Source: an uncultured Bacteroidales bacterium
GTDB taxonomy: Bacteria; Bacteroidota; Bacteroidia; Bacteroidales; Bacteroidaceae
Direction: 5' to 3'
Length of the DNA stretch: 51,455 nucleotides
Assembly (NCBI GenBank): GCA_902788315.1
Contig: CADAJS010000020.1
Span: 1 to 51,455, forward strand
Positions 19,001 through 27,254 of this stretch are shown piece by piece. The position numbers and the translations under genes were made by a program. How positions within the stretch are numbered: the stretch's first letter is position 1; every line of letters starts with the position of its first letter. The notes under the pieces are model-generated. The model did not search any database and had not been told where the DNA came from. It saw nothing but the letters and a program-made list of their open reading frames with translations.

Positions 19001-19759
19001 ATGAAAAGACTTTTGATTCTGACCGCCCTGGCGATGCTCCTGCTCACGGGCAGCACGGCCGAGGCACGCCGAGCGCGCACCCTGCACCTGACCAGTTACA
19101 ATATCCAGCACGGCGAGGGCATGGACAAGAAGATTGACCACGAACGCCTGGCCGGCGTGCTGCGCGAGGCACGGGCCGAGGTGGCCGCCATCCAGGAGGT
19201 GGACAGCGTGACGAAGCGCAACGGCGGTGTTTATGCATTGGAGGAAATAGGCCGCCACGCTCGGATGCACGCCACATATGCCCCGGCTATCAGTTTCCAG
19301 GGCGGCAAGTATGGCATCGGCATCCTGAGCAAGAAACGCCCCCGAAGCGTGCGCCGCATCGCCCTGCCCGGACGCGAGGAACCACGCATGCTGCTGGTGG
19401 CCGAATTCAAGCACTATGTGGTGGCCTGCACCCACCTCTCGCTCACCGATGCCGACCGCATGGCCAGCGTGGCCACCATTGTCGAGGAGGCACAGCGATG
19501 GCAGAAGCCCTTCATCATCATGGGTGACCTGAACGACGAGCCCGGCTCGCCCTTCTACCGCGAGATGGAGAAGCACTTCACCTTCCTGAACCCGCCCTTC
19601 GAGAAGACGTTCCCTTCCACGGGTCCCGACATCTGCATCGACCATGTGGCAATCTACAAGCCCACACAGGGAGGCACATTGGGCGACAACAAGACATGGG
19701 TGGGCACGGAGCAGTTCTCGGACCACTGCCCCCTGCATGCAACAATCGAGCTATACTGA
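19001..19759 (+). CDS. Secreted endonuclease/exonuclease/phosphatase-family hydrolase
   Basis: About 252 residues with a Sec signal (LLILTALAMLLLTGSTAEA). Family motifs are in order: TSYNIQHGEG (Asn metal site), AAIQEVD (catalytic Glu), CTHLSLTDADR (His), IIMGDLNDEPGS (Asp and Asn), DICIDHVAIY (Asp/His) and a final SDHCPLHATIEL (Asp-His pair). The full set predicts an active Mg-dependent phosphodiesterase or phosphatase outside the cytoplasm. Substrates in this family include nucleic acids, inositol phosphates and sphingomyelin; the sequence does not decide. It has its own promoter and is convergent with the next gene. Confidence 0.9.
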   Translation: MKRLLILTALAMLLLTGSTAEARRARTLHLTSYNIQHGEGMDKKIDHERLAGVLREARAEVAAIQEVDSVTKRNGGVYALEEIGRHARMHATYAPAISFQGGKYGIGILSKKRPRSVRRIALPGREEPRMLLVAEFKHYVVACTHLSLTDADRMASVATIVEEAQRWQKPFIIMGDLNDEPGSPFYREMEKHFTFLNPPFEKTFPSTGPDICIDHVAIYKPTQGGTLGDNKTWVGTEQFSDHCPLHATIELY

Positions 19760-19809
19760 AATAGAAGTATTTATCCCCACGGGCGCTCGCCGCACGAAAG
19801 CAGAGCTGC

Positions 19810-21516
19810 TCACTTCCGTGACACCGTCCCTATCTCCAGGAATCCGGCATTCCATGCTCCGACAGATGGCACAGAGACGTAGGCTACGCCATCCTCGTCA
19901 CGCTCTATCTTCAGTCTGACAGGCCTTCGGCGTAGTTCACGCCACGTCACCTTCTGCACGTCGGAAGGCAGGGAACGGAGACAGAGACGTATGGGTCCCT
20001 GTGTGTCAATGCGACCATTCAGGAGCCCTACGGTGCGCAACGTGCCGTCGGCCAGCACACGTGGTATCAGCAATCCCACATAGGGCGATAGGCATAACAC
20101 TGGCGAAGGGGCGCGCTCGTCCATCTGTTGCCGCACGCGTTGCACAGCCGACGAGGGCTCGCCATAGATGCTCACGGGGCTGAGTTCGTCCCGGGTGAGT
20201 GTACCCAGGCTTCGTCCCATGCCTGGGAGTACGGGAACGCCCAGCGTGCCAAACTCGTAGAGCGGATGATTGTCGTCGCCGTCGCAGCGGAACCCGACAG
20301 CCTCAGTGGCACGATTGGCGTGTGCATACCTTCGCAGGACATCGGCTCCGTCGGCCACCGGGCCTATCATGGAACGCGCCTGCAGCTCGGGCGTCTCCTC
20401 CCAGCGGTCCGTGACATACATGCTCACAGCGTTCATGCCATAGGCCAGGCCCGTGAAGGCTTCGAGTAGGACAGACTGGGCCGTGCGCGACCCATAGTGC
20501 CGCGGCCAACTTTCCACCTCGGGACACCATGTGGCCACATAGTCGGGACATCCCATTACTCGCATGAAGCGAGCGGCATCCATGCTCTTCACGATTTGTT
20601 CGGCAGGATGCTTGCGATCATAGTAGGCACTTCCCCCGGGGCGATAGTCCACCCGCTGTCCGCTGACTCGGGCCAGTGTCTGCAGGATGACGCGTACGAC
20701 GGTGGAGTCCTCGTCCCAGAACGTTTTCTGATATCCCATGCGTGTCTCGGGCGAGACAGCCTTGGTCTCCTGAGCAATAATCTCGGCAATGCGCCGCAGT
20801 GATTCGATGCTGAAAGCCTTCCAGCGGGTAGCCAACTGCGGATCAGAGGCCATAGCCTGGTCCAGCGTCTCGCGCGTCCACATGCGATGCTCCTCGTCGC
20901 TGAAAGCCTTCAGACACGTAGCACACCAGCAGCCCAGACGCGAGTCGCGCGTGGCAGGGTAATGATTGTCATAGCGCAGGTCGTCATCGATCCACACCGT
21001 GCGCGGATGCACCTCGGCATAGAGGCGTGCCATCGCGCGTATATAATTAAGGAATTCCGGCTGGCGAGGACAGTTGCAATAGCGTGCCTCCACGCCGGTG
21101 GAGCCCGTCCAGCCCGTCCACGTCTTGGCCTCCCAACCAGCGGGAGTATGCGAACTGTCGCCGTGGCCGATGGTCATCTGCACCTGTACGGACGTGCCGA
21201 TGCCCAGCCGCTGCAAGTCTGCCTTCCCACGCTTCATCATCTCCACATGGGCAGCATGAACTTCGAGAGGAGGGACGGTGGTGCCTGTGGAGAACCACAC
21301 TTCATCACAACATTCGGGATACTGCCTGAGGATGGAGAGCATGTTGGCCCAGTGCTCCTCAGTGTCGCTGTGCTCCTTGCTGAAGCGGAGCATCAGAAGG
21401 GGTGCTTCGTCCACGTCGGATTCGGCATGGACTGGGAGGCTACATAGCGTGCAGAAAACGGCGGACAGCAACAGGACGTTCCGCAGGGAATCATTCGGGA
21501 GAGAGAGGTGTTTCAT
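19810..21516 (-). CDS. Secreted glycosidase-like TIM-barrel protein
   Basis: About 568 residues with a signal peptide (LLLSAVFCTLCSLPVHAE). The core reads like a (beta/alpha)8 barrel: WIDDDLRYDNHYP carries clustered acidic residues at a barrel strand end, followed by a Cys-rich GCWCATCLKAF loop as seen in some glycoside hydrolases; further strands include TRMGYQKTFW and DYVATWCPEVESW. The last about 110 residues look like a small beta-sandwich. No CAZy family can be assigned by eye. It neighbours a TonB receptor and another glycosidase-like gene, consistent with a glycan-handling role, but it is transcribed alone. Confidence 0.65.
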   Translation of the reverse strand: MKHLSLPNDSLRNVLLLSAVFCTLCSLPVHAESDVDEAPLLMLRFSKEHSDTEEHWANMLSILRQYPECCDEVWFSTGTTVPPLEVHAAHVEMMKRGKADLQRLGIGTSVQVQMTIGHGDSSHTPAGWEAKTWTGWTGSTGVEARYCNCPRQPEFLNYIRAMARLYAEVHPRTVWIDDDLRYDNHYPATRDSRLGCWCATCLKAFSDEEHRMWTRETLDQAMASDPQLATRWKAFSIESLRRIAEIIAQETKAVSPETRMGYQKTFWDEDSTVVRVILQTLARVSGQRVDYRPGGSAYYDRKHPAEQIVKSMDAARFMRVMGCPDYVATWCPEVESWPRHYGSRTAQSVLLEAFTGLAYGMNAVSMYVTDRWEETPELQARSMIGPVADGADVLRRYAHANRATEAVGFRCDGDDNHPLYEFGTLGVPVLPGMGRSLGTLTRDELSPVSIYGEPSSAVQRVRQQMDERAPSPVLCLSPYVGLLIPRVLADGTLRTVGLLNGRIDTQGPIRLCLRSLPSDVQKVTWRELRRRPVRLKIERDEDGVAYVSVPSVGAWNAGFLEIGTVSRK

Positions 21517-21609
21517 ACGAATATTCTATAGTTCATGTTATTCGGAGAGGAAGGAGGAGCAGCATCATGCCGTCGCCTTCCCTCGGAAAGGAGATTGGTT
21601 TTTGCTGCA

Positions 21610-21640
21610 CAAAGTTATGAAATAATCCACATATAGCCAA
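21610..21640 (-). promoter_or_regulatory. Bacteroidota-type promoter of the 568-residue glycosidase-like gene
   Basis: On the minus strand TTGG (rc of 21637-21640) and TAACTTTG (rc of 21610-21617) are 19 bases apart, about 95 bases upstream of the start codon at 21516. Confidence 0.65.
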
Positions 21641-21672
21641 GTCTAATCCCCAGCGAAATGCCCTACTGTCTA

Positions 21673-21704
21673 TTAGTTAGTCTGGAATAGAAATCGTATC
21701 TTTG
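21673..21704 (+). promoter_or_regulatory. Orphan Bacteroidota-type promoter before the HU-like relic
   Basis: TTAG at 21673-21676 and TATCTTTG at 21697-21704 are 20 bases apart on the plus strand. No intact gene follows; the next open frame is a 13-codon stub. The -7 element matches the one before the intact HU-like gene at 45153-45160. Confidence 0.5.
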
Positions 21705-21728
21705 TACTGCAAATCAGACATATAATCA

Positions 21729-21770
21729 TGTTCCGCAAGACAGAATCGACTCCGCAGCTCGACATATAGG
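21729..21770 (+). pseudogene. Probable 5' stub of a deleted HU-like DNA-binding gene
   Basis: A 13-codon frame starts MFRKTES and stops after QLDI. Its first bases (ATG, three variable, then CGCAAGACAG) match the start of the intact HU-like gene at 45203 (MPRKTDG), and the end (cag ctc ... tag) can be aligned with that gene's last codons. It follows a matching TATCTTTG promoter element, and an array like the one downstream of the intact gene begins about 20 bases later. The simplest reading is a copy that lost almost all of its body. The match is short, so a chance resemblance or a true short peptide remains possible. Confidence 0.4.
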
Positions 21771-21792
21771 TCGCGAGGAAAGATTTCGACTT

Positions 21793-21946
21793 CAGACGGC
21801 TCGGGCCGTCCGGTCAGACGCCTCGGGCCGTCCGAATAGATGCCCCGAGCCGTCCAACCATCCGCCCCGAGCCGCTTTCCTTTCAGACCCGGCTCCATCT
21901 CCCTCCGCAGTCGGCTCCTCGTCCCTCCCGACCCGGCTTCTCGTCC
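21793..21946. repeat. Degenerate 22-base-period array, copy A
   Basis: Seven consecutive 22-base blocks can be laid out from 21793. The first four share CCTCGGGCCGTCC-like cores; the later ones drift to CCCGGCTCCATCTCC-like. The preceding ATTTCGAC motif and the first four blocks align base for base with copy B at 45871. No uniform spacer/repeat alternation is present, so it is not a CRISPR array. Confidence 0.75.
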
Positions 21947-22068
21947 CCTCGCTCGGCGCTGCCGCTTTGCTCGTCCAGGTAATCGGCTTGCCGCTTCGCT
22001 TGTCGAAGAATTATGAATTGTGCGCTCGGCTCTGCCGCTTCTGCTCGCGGAGCGAGTGTTGAAGAATT
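21947..22068. repeat. GCTCGGCTCTGCCGCTT-type intergenic repeats
   Basis: Two variants of one motif occur here: CTCGGCGCTGCCGCTT near 21951 and GCGCTCGGCTCTGCCGCTT at 22022-22040, each followed by GAAGAATTATGAATTGTG. A third copy is at 29982-30000. This and the adjacent arrays make up most of the gene-free interval 21517-22324; the remainder (22104-22282) shows nothing recognisable. Confidence 0.6.
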
Positions 22069-22103
22069 ATGAATTGTGAATTATGAATTGTGAATTATGA
22101 ATT
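22069..22103. repeat. Heptad simple repeat array (atgaatt/gtgaatt)
   Basis: Five strictly alternating 7-base units, atgaatt and gtgaatt, with an isolated related unit near 22009. It belongs to the same 7-base-period class as the arrays at 3271, 28265, 33184 and 40549. Confidence 0.85.
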
Positions 22104-22282
22104 GAAAAAAGTCCTTAATCTTAATCTATTCCCCAATCCCCCACAACGCACCACCAGGGCACAATCTCTGCTGTTTCGCTCATATCCGGAACTACAATGA
22201 ATGACGAGATAATGTAGAGAGAAAACGGAAACCCAGCTGCAGATTTATTTCAGGAAAAGAGGGGCAAACGGAAAATATTATG

Positions 22283-22290
22283 TAACTTTG
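22283..22290 (+). promoter_or_regulatory. Candidate -7 element of the TonB-dependent receptor gene
   Basis: TAACTTTG matches the TAnnTTTG consensus 35 bases upstream of the start codon at 22325. The -33 region is not convincing. Confidence 0.5.
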
Positions 22291-22324
22291 CGGGAAAATC
22301 AGACCGATAAATAACTATAACTGG

Positions 22325-24490
22325 ATGAAACGTTTGATTCTATACCTGTCGGTAATACTCTGCGGACAATTTCTTGCGGCGCAGACACCGAGCGACACAC
22401 TGCGCGAGGGGAAGCTGAAAGAGGTGACCGTTGCCGGACAACGACGCCAGGTGGTGTACCGATTGGATCGCAAGCGCATCGATGCGCAGCAGGCACTGAC
22501 CGCTGCCGGAGGCACTGCCGCCGACGTGTTGCAGACAATTCCCTCGGTACAGACGGATGCCGACGGCGAGTTGTCCTTCCGCGGTAGCCGCGAGTTCCTG
22601 GTATACATCGATGGTAAACCCAGCCCGCTGACGGGCACCGCAGCTTTGAGGCAGATACCGGCCGCCACCATCCAGGACATCGAGTTGCTCACCACGCCCG
22701 GCGCACGCTATCGGGCCGAGGGCGACGTGGGCATCATCCACATCACCACCCGTAAGGGACAGACAGAGGGACTGAGCGGCATGCTCAATGCCAGCGCCAC
22801 CACTTTGGGCGGATGGAGCGGAAACGGGCGCATGGACTGGCAGCGGGGATGCAATCGCCTATGGGCCAACATGCAGGCCAACCGTTACCGAGGCGTCAGC
22901 GACTTCCGTCAGGAGAAGACCACCATCGTGGACGACTATCAGACCACCAGCCTCTCCGACGGCGAACGATTCCGCACCGAACGAGCCTACATCGGGACAC
23001 TCGGCTGGCAGTATGCTGTCGAAGACCGCCATCTCCTCAGCGTTGACATACAGAGCGGGCAGACCCGGAACCGCCGTGGCGGAGACATGGACTATCATGA
23101 GGAACGCACACTACCGCTGGGACTGCACACCGCCGGAATCTATGACAGCCATGACCGCTACATGCTGGAAAAGGAGCTGGTGCAGCTCTCGGCCAGCTAC
23201 CTATGGCGGCTGAACGAGCGCGGCGACCAGTTGTCCATACAGAGCCGCAACCGATACGACTGGCACTCGCTCGAATATACAGAGAGCAACATGTTTGAAC
23301 AGACTGGTGTCCGATACGAGGGTACACGAGGTTACGAAGAGGAGCACCACTGGGACTGCGACGAACAGATAGACTACAAATGGCAGTACCGCCCCACAGG
23401 CACGTTTGAGGCAGGATACCAGTATGTCACATACAGCGAGATTGGCGACTATAATATCAAGTACTGGGATCGCCCGGCACAGGCTTTCGAGTGGCAGGAC
23501 GACCTCCACGCCCCCTTCGACTATCATCGGCAGGTACATTCGCTCTATGCCACGGCCTCCGACCACTTCGGCCACCTCGCCATGGATGCCGGCCTGCGCA
23601 TGGACCGTCTGAGAGACAAGATGACGATAGCCGTCGCCGGGGCCGACCGCGACCGCCGTCGCGTGGAGCTCTACCCCTCGGCCCATGCTGCCTACAACAC
23701 GCCACGCGGCACCTTTGGCGTGGCCTATGCTCGTCGTACCAACCGCCCAGGTATCTGGAAGATGGAGCCGTACATCACCTACGAGGACTACTACACTAAG
23801 AAGATAGGCAATCCAGACATCCGTCCCGAATACATCCACTCACTGGAACTGAATTACCACAAAGGATTTGAGAGTGGGCATTCATTGCACGCAGCGGCTT
23901 ATCAGCGATGGCGTACCGACGTGGTGGACGAGATTCGCGTGGCCTACGAACCGGGCGTCACGCTGGACTCCATTATCAATGCCGGTGACCAGATTGACCG
24001 TGGAGCTGAACTGAGCGTCGTCGTGAAACCCGTCAAACGATGGACCGCAACGGTGAATGCCGACGTGCACAACTATCGTTTCACCAGCCACTACGAGGGA
24101 TGTACCAGTGCCCATGGATGGACGTATGCCGTAGGCTGCATCAACCAAGTGGCGGCCACGCCCACCACCAGCCTCCAGTTTGACGGACATGTGGTGGGAC
24201 CGCAGCGGCTGACACAGGGTCGCGAACGCGCCTACTGCTACTTCGACCTGGCCGCACGCCAGCAACTTATGCACGGCCGCATGTCCATCTCACTGGTGGC
24301 CCACGACGTGCTGCGCACCGCCCGCTATCACAACTGGCGCACCACACCCACCCTCTCGTCTGAGACACGTGTCCGTCCCCACTACCCCAACCTGACACTC
24401 TCCGTCTCTTACTTCTTCAACACCACAAGCAAGGAGTCCCACTCTGGTGCCGTCAGCAAGGGAGCCGTCTTCGAGGGAAAGGACTTCTGA
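22325..24490 (+). CDS. TonB-dependent outer-membrane receptor
   Basis: About 721 residues with a signal peptide ending FLAAQ. Residues about 30-140 form the plug domain (VLQTIPSVQTDADGELSFRG, IQDIELLTTPGARY, GIIHITTRKG), followed by a long barrel. It lacks the N-terminal carboxypeptidase-like domain of SusC proteins and no susD-like gene follows, so it is not a classical SusC/SusD pair. Such receptors import small ligands across the outer membrane using TonB energy. The short gap (29 bases) to the next gene for a secreted glycosidase-like protein suggests cotranscription. The C-terminus (GAVFEGKDF) ends in Phe, as is usual for outer-membrane barrels. Confidence 0.9.
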   Translation: MKRLILYLSVILCGQFLAAQTPSDTLREGKLKEVTVAGQRRQVVYRLDRKRIDAQQALTAAGGTAADVLQTIPSVQTDADGELSFRGSREFLVYIDGKPSPLTGTAALRQIPAATIQDIELLTTPGARYRAEGDVGIIHITTRKGQTEGLSGMLNASATTLGGWSGNGRMDWQRGCNRLWANMQANRYRGVSDFRQEKTTIVDDYQTTSLSDGERFRTERAYIGTLGWQYAVEDRHLLSVDIQSGQTRNRRGGDMDYHEERTLPLGLHTAGIYDSHDRYMLEKELVQLSASYLWRLNERGDQLSIQSRNRYDWHSLEYTESNMFEQTGVRYEGTRGYEEEHHWDCDEQIDYKWQYRPTGTFEAGYQYVTYSEIGDYNIKYWDRPAQAFEWQDDLHAPFDYHRQVHSLYATASDHFGHLAMDAGLRMDRLRDKMTIAVAGADRDRRRVELYPSAHAAYNTPRGTFGVAYARRTNRPGIWKMEPYITYEDYYTKKIGNPDIRPEYIHSLELNYHKGFESGHSLHAAAYQRWRTDVVDEIRVAYEPGVTLDSIINAGDQIDRGAELSVVVKPVKRWTATVNADVHNYRFTSHYEGCTSAHGWTYAVGCINQVAATPTTSLQFDGHVVGPQRLTQGRERAYCYFDLAARQQLMHGRMSISLVAHDVLRTARYHNWRTTPTLSSETRVRPHYPNLTLSVSYFFNTTSKESHSGAVSKGAVFEGKDF

Positions 24491-24519
24491 GAAAAACATA
24501 AGGCTAAAACATCATATTT

Positions 24520-25998
24520 ATGGACAAGCAAAATATCTCATATAACGTAAGACACGCCCAACGTACGTTCAGAATACGCCGGCAGTGGATCCTGGGCATG
24601 CTGCTATGTGCCCTGGGCATGCCGCATGCCACAGCCCAGGAGGAGACACCCGACTATACGAAATGGAGCATCCACGACGGGAAGTTCTACGTGGATGGCA
24701 AGTGGGTGTTCCTGAAGGCTGCCAAGCCACTCATCAACTATGCCGACGCCAGCAACGTGAGTGCACTTATCAAAAAGCTGGAAATTCTGAAGGAGAAGCA
24801 TTACAACGCCATAGAGATGAACTGCTACTGGCACCACTTCGATAAGAATGGCGACGGCATCATTGACGTGTCCTTGATGCCACTGAGGAGCATCATCAAT
24901 GCCGTGTACAACCGAGGCATGTATCCATGTCTGAGCGTGGAGACATATGCCGTCGGCGGCGGGAATATCCCCGACGACTTCTGGAGTCGAAACCCCGACG
25001 CATACGCAATCGACTCGAAGGGCAATCAGGTGAGCGATACGGAGTACGGCTTCGGCACACGCGTGGTGTCCATCTACCATGAGGGCTACCGCAATGCCGT
25101 ACACCGCTATATAAGTTCTCTTGCACGCGGAGTGGACACCAGGAAGATACTCTACTTCGAAACCACCGTGGAACCTCAGTACATGGGCAACACAGCCATC
25201 TGCTACAGCGAGAATGCACGCAGAGAATACAACAAATGGCGCGAGGAGAACGGCATCACCGACGCCGCTTCGGCCATGCCCGAAACATTCCCCATGCCGC
25301 AGAGCTTCGTGAAGAATGAGACATGGAACAAGTTCCGCGCTCAGTTTCTGGCGCGATGGGTGAACGAGGATGCCGAGGCATATCGCTCCGTCGCAGGAGA
25401 GAGTGCCCATGTGGCCGTGGACTATCTCGACGCAAACGAATCGGTACAGTACCTGCGCGACGGAAACCCGATAGAGTTTCTGCGTGCACTCACCTGCGCC
25501 AATATCATCCAAATCAACTGGACATGGAATCTGGAGACAAAGTCTCTCAACCACAAGGCCTACGACCGTGTGTGGCAGGTGAAGAACGAGACCGGACGCG
25601 ACTGGGCCGTGGCTGAGCACATGACATTCAACGGCAACGACTTCACCAACCTCACCGACGAAAAACGGCGCCTCATCCTGGAGAACACGCTGCAGAGGGG
25701 CACGCGCTTCAGCTGGGAGTTCACCAACGTGAACAACAGCACGGCCGACGGTTTCTCACTCTACTACGACGACTTCACGCCCAAGCCTACCATCGCCACG
25801 GTGGACAACAACTGGGACCACTGGGTGGAGCGCATCGCCTACTGGGAGAACCAGCTAAGCCCCGTCGGGAACATTCAGGCAGAGAAAACTGCCCCCTGGA
25901 CCATCTATTCCATCAACGGCACCATCGTCCGGCACAGCCCGCTGCCCCCAGGTATCTACATCATCAACGGCCGCAAAACGCTGGTCACCCGCCACTGA
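24520..25998 (+). CDS. Secreted glycosidase-like protein with C-terminal sorting-like tail
   Basis: About 492 residues. A long basic N-region precedes a signal core (WILGMLLCALGMPHATAQ). Residues 45-440 resemble a clan GH-A TIM barrel: substrate-side strands HYNAIEMNCYWHHF, YFETTVEPQYMGN with a Glu where an acid/base is expected, and WAVAEHMTFNG with a Glu in a plausible nucleophile place. The final segment (WTIYSINGTIV, then GIYIINGRKT) matches the short tail on the surface-operon protein at 14536 and suggests type IX-like export. It probably acts on a carbohydrate in partnership with the adjacent TonB receptor. Family and substrate are not assigned. Confidence 0.65.
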   Translation: MDKQNISYNVRHAQRTFRIRRQWILGMLLCALGMPHATAQEETPDYTKWSIHDGKFYVDGKWVFLKAAKPLINYADASNVSALIKKLEILKEKHYNAIEMNCYWHHFDKNGDGIIDVSLMPLRSIINAVYNRGMYPCLSVETYAVGGGNIPDDFWSRNPDAYAIDSKGNQVSDTEYGFGTRVVSIYHEGYRNAVHRYISSLARGVDTRKILYFETTVEPQYMGNTAICYSENARREYNKWREENGITDAASAMPETFPMPQSFVKNETWNKFRAQFLARWVNEDAEAYRSVAGESAHVAVDYLDANESVQYLRDGNPIEFLRALTCANIIQINWTWNLETKSLNHKAYDRVWQVKNETGRDWAVAEHMTFNGNDFTNLTDEKRRLILENTLQRGTRFSWEFTNVNNSTADGFSLYYDDFTPKPTIATVDNNWDHWVERIAYWENQLSPVGNIQAEKTAPWTIYSINGTIVRHSPLPPGIYIINGRKTLVTRH

Positions 25999-26071
25999 GA
26001 CGCGCCACGTTACTTTACTCCCCTCTTTTCCCTGTTTTATCATTCGGCATTCATTTAAATTTGCTTTTTCC

Positions 26072-26102
26072 TTGTTTCTGTGCCCGCTTATTCGTACCTT
26101 TG
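26072..26102 (+). promoter_or_regulatory. Promoter of the GT2 gene (extended CGCTTATTCGTACCTTTG type)
   Basis: TTGT at 26072-26075 and TACCTTTG at 26095-26102 are 19 bases apart. The twelve bases before the -7 box (CGCTTATTCG and neighbours) are shared with the promoters at 34156, 34687 and, nearly, 45130. Confidence 0.7.
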
Positions 26103-26125
26103 TCCGCGCATAAGGTAAGAAAAGG

Positions 26126-27211
26126 ATGAAGTATAGCCTAATCATTCCCGTCTATAACCGCCCGGACGAGGTGAACGAGTTACTCGCGAGCTTGTGCGGC
26201 CAGACACTGACGGACTTTGAGGTCGTTGTGGTCGAGGACGGCTCCAGCGTGCCCTGCCGCGACGTGGCAGAACACTATGCAGACCGCCTCACGGTGAAGT
26301 ATTACACGAAACCGAACAGCGGCCCCGGCCAAACGCGCAACTATGGTGCCGAGCGCAGCGAGGGCGAGTGGCTGATAGTGCTGGACAGCGACGTAGTGCT
26401 CCCGCAGGGCTACCTCCAGGCGGTGGACGACGAGTTGCAGAACCGGCCCTGCGATGCCTTTGGCGGCCCCGACCGTGCCCACCCCTCGTTCTCCCCGGTG
26501 CAGAAAGCCATCAATTACTCGATGACCTCGTTCTTCACCACCGGCGGCATACGCGGGGGAAAGGCCAAGCTCGACAAGTTCTATCCCCGCTCCTTCAACA
26601 TGGGCATCCGCCGGAGGGTCTACCAGCAGCTGGGAGGCTTCTCGCACATGCGCTTTGGCGAGGACATCGACTTCTCCTATCGCATCGTCGAGGCTGGCTT
26701 CGAGACAGCCCTGCTGCCCAAGGCGTGGGTGTGGCACAAACGCAGGACGGACTTCCGCAAGTTTTTCCGTCAGGTGTTCAACAGCGGCATCGCGCGCATT
26801 AATCTGGAAAAGCGCCATCCCGGGAGCATGAAGCTAGTGCACATGCTGCCCGCCGTGTTCACGGTGGGCGTCGGCGTGCTGGCCCTCGTCTTTCTGGCTG
26901 GGCTGGTGCTGGCCGGAGTGGGCCTCTGCGCCGGGTACGGCTCCACGGGATGCAACATGGGACTGGTCGTGGCCTATGGCGGTGTAGCGCTGATGGTCCT
27001 GGCTCTGCTGCCTCTGCTGCTCTACAGCCTGATAATCTTCGTGGATTCCTCGTGGCGCAACCACAGTCTCAGGGTGGGATTGCTCAGCGTGCCGGCCTCG
27101 TTCATCCAGCTGATGGGCTATGGCATGGGCTTTCTCAAGGCCTGGTGGCTACGCAGCATCTGCGGGCGCGACGAGGAGCTGCAAGCATTCCGTAAGACAT
27201 TCTATAAGTAG
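26126..27211 (+). CDS. Glycosyltransferase family 2, membrane-anchored
   Basis: About 361 residues. GT2 features: SLIIPVYNRPDEVNELLASL with the nucleotide-binding start, VVVEDGSS, the DSD metal-binding motif in WLIVLDSDVVLP, and an ED motif (MRFGEDIDFSYR) expected to hold the catalytic base. Two or three hydrophobic segments at about residues 245-325 (VFTVGVGVLALVFLAGLVLA; LLPLLLYSLIIFVD) tether it to the inner membrane. It probably transfers a sugar from a nucleotide donor to a lipid or glycan acceptor on the cytoplasmic face. No polysaccharide cluster surrounds it, so the product is unknown. It is 43 bases upstream of radC. Confidence 0.9.
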   Translation: MKYSLIIPVYNRPDEVNELLASLCGQTLTDFEVVVVEDGSSVPCRDVAEHYADRLTVKYYTKPNSGPGQTRNYGAERSEGEWLIVLDSDVVLPQGYLQAVDDELQNRPCDAFGGPDRAHPSFSPVQKAINYSMTSFFTTGGIRGGKAKLDKFYPRSFNMGIRRRVYQQLGGFSHMRFGEDIDFSYRIVEAGFETALLPKAWVWHKRRTDFRKFFRQVFNSGIARINLEKRHPGSMKLVHMLPAVFTVGVGVLALVFLAGLVLAGVGLCAGYGSTGCNMGLVVAYGGVALMVLALLPLLLYSLIIFVDSSWRNHSLRVGLLSVPASFIQLMGYGMGFLKAWWLRSICGRDEELQAFRKTFYK

Positions 27212-27254
27212 CTATCACAACGAATTGCAAATCGTAAACCAATAAATCAGAGAG

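Noticed and set aside
21793..21946. CRISPR array
   Set aside because: The 22-base units are adjacent and degenerate, with no alternation of constant repeats and unique spacers and no cas genes in the window.
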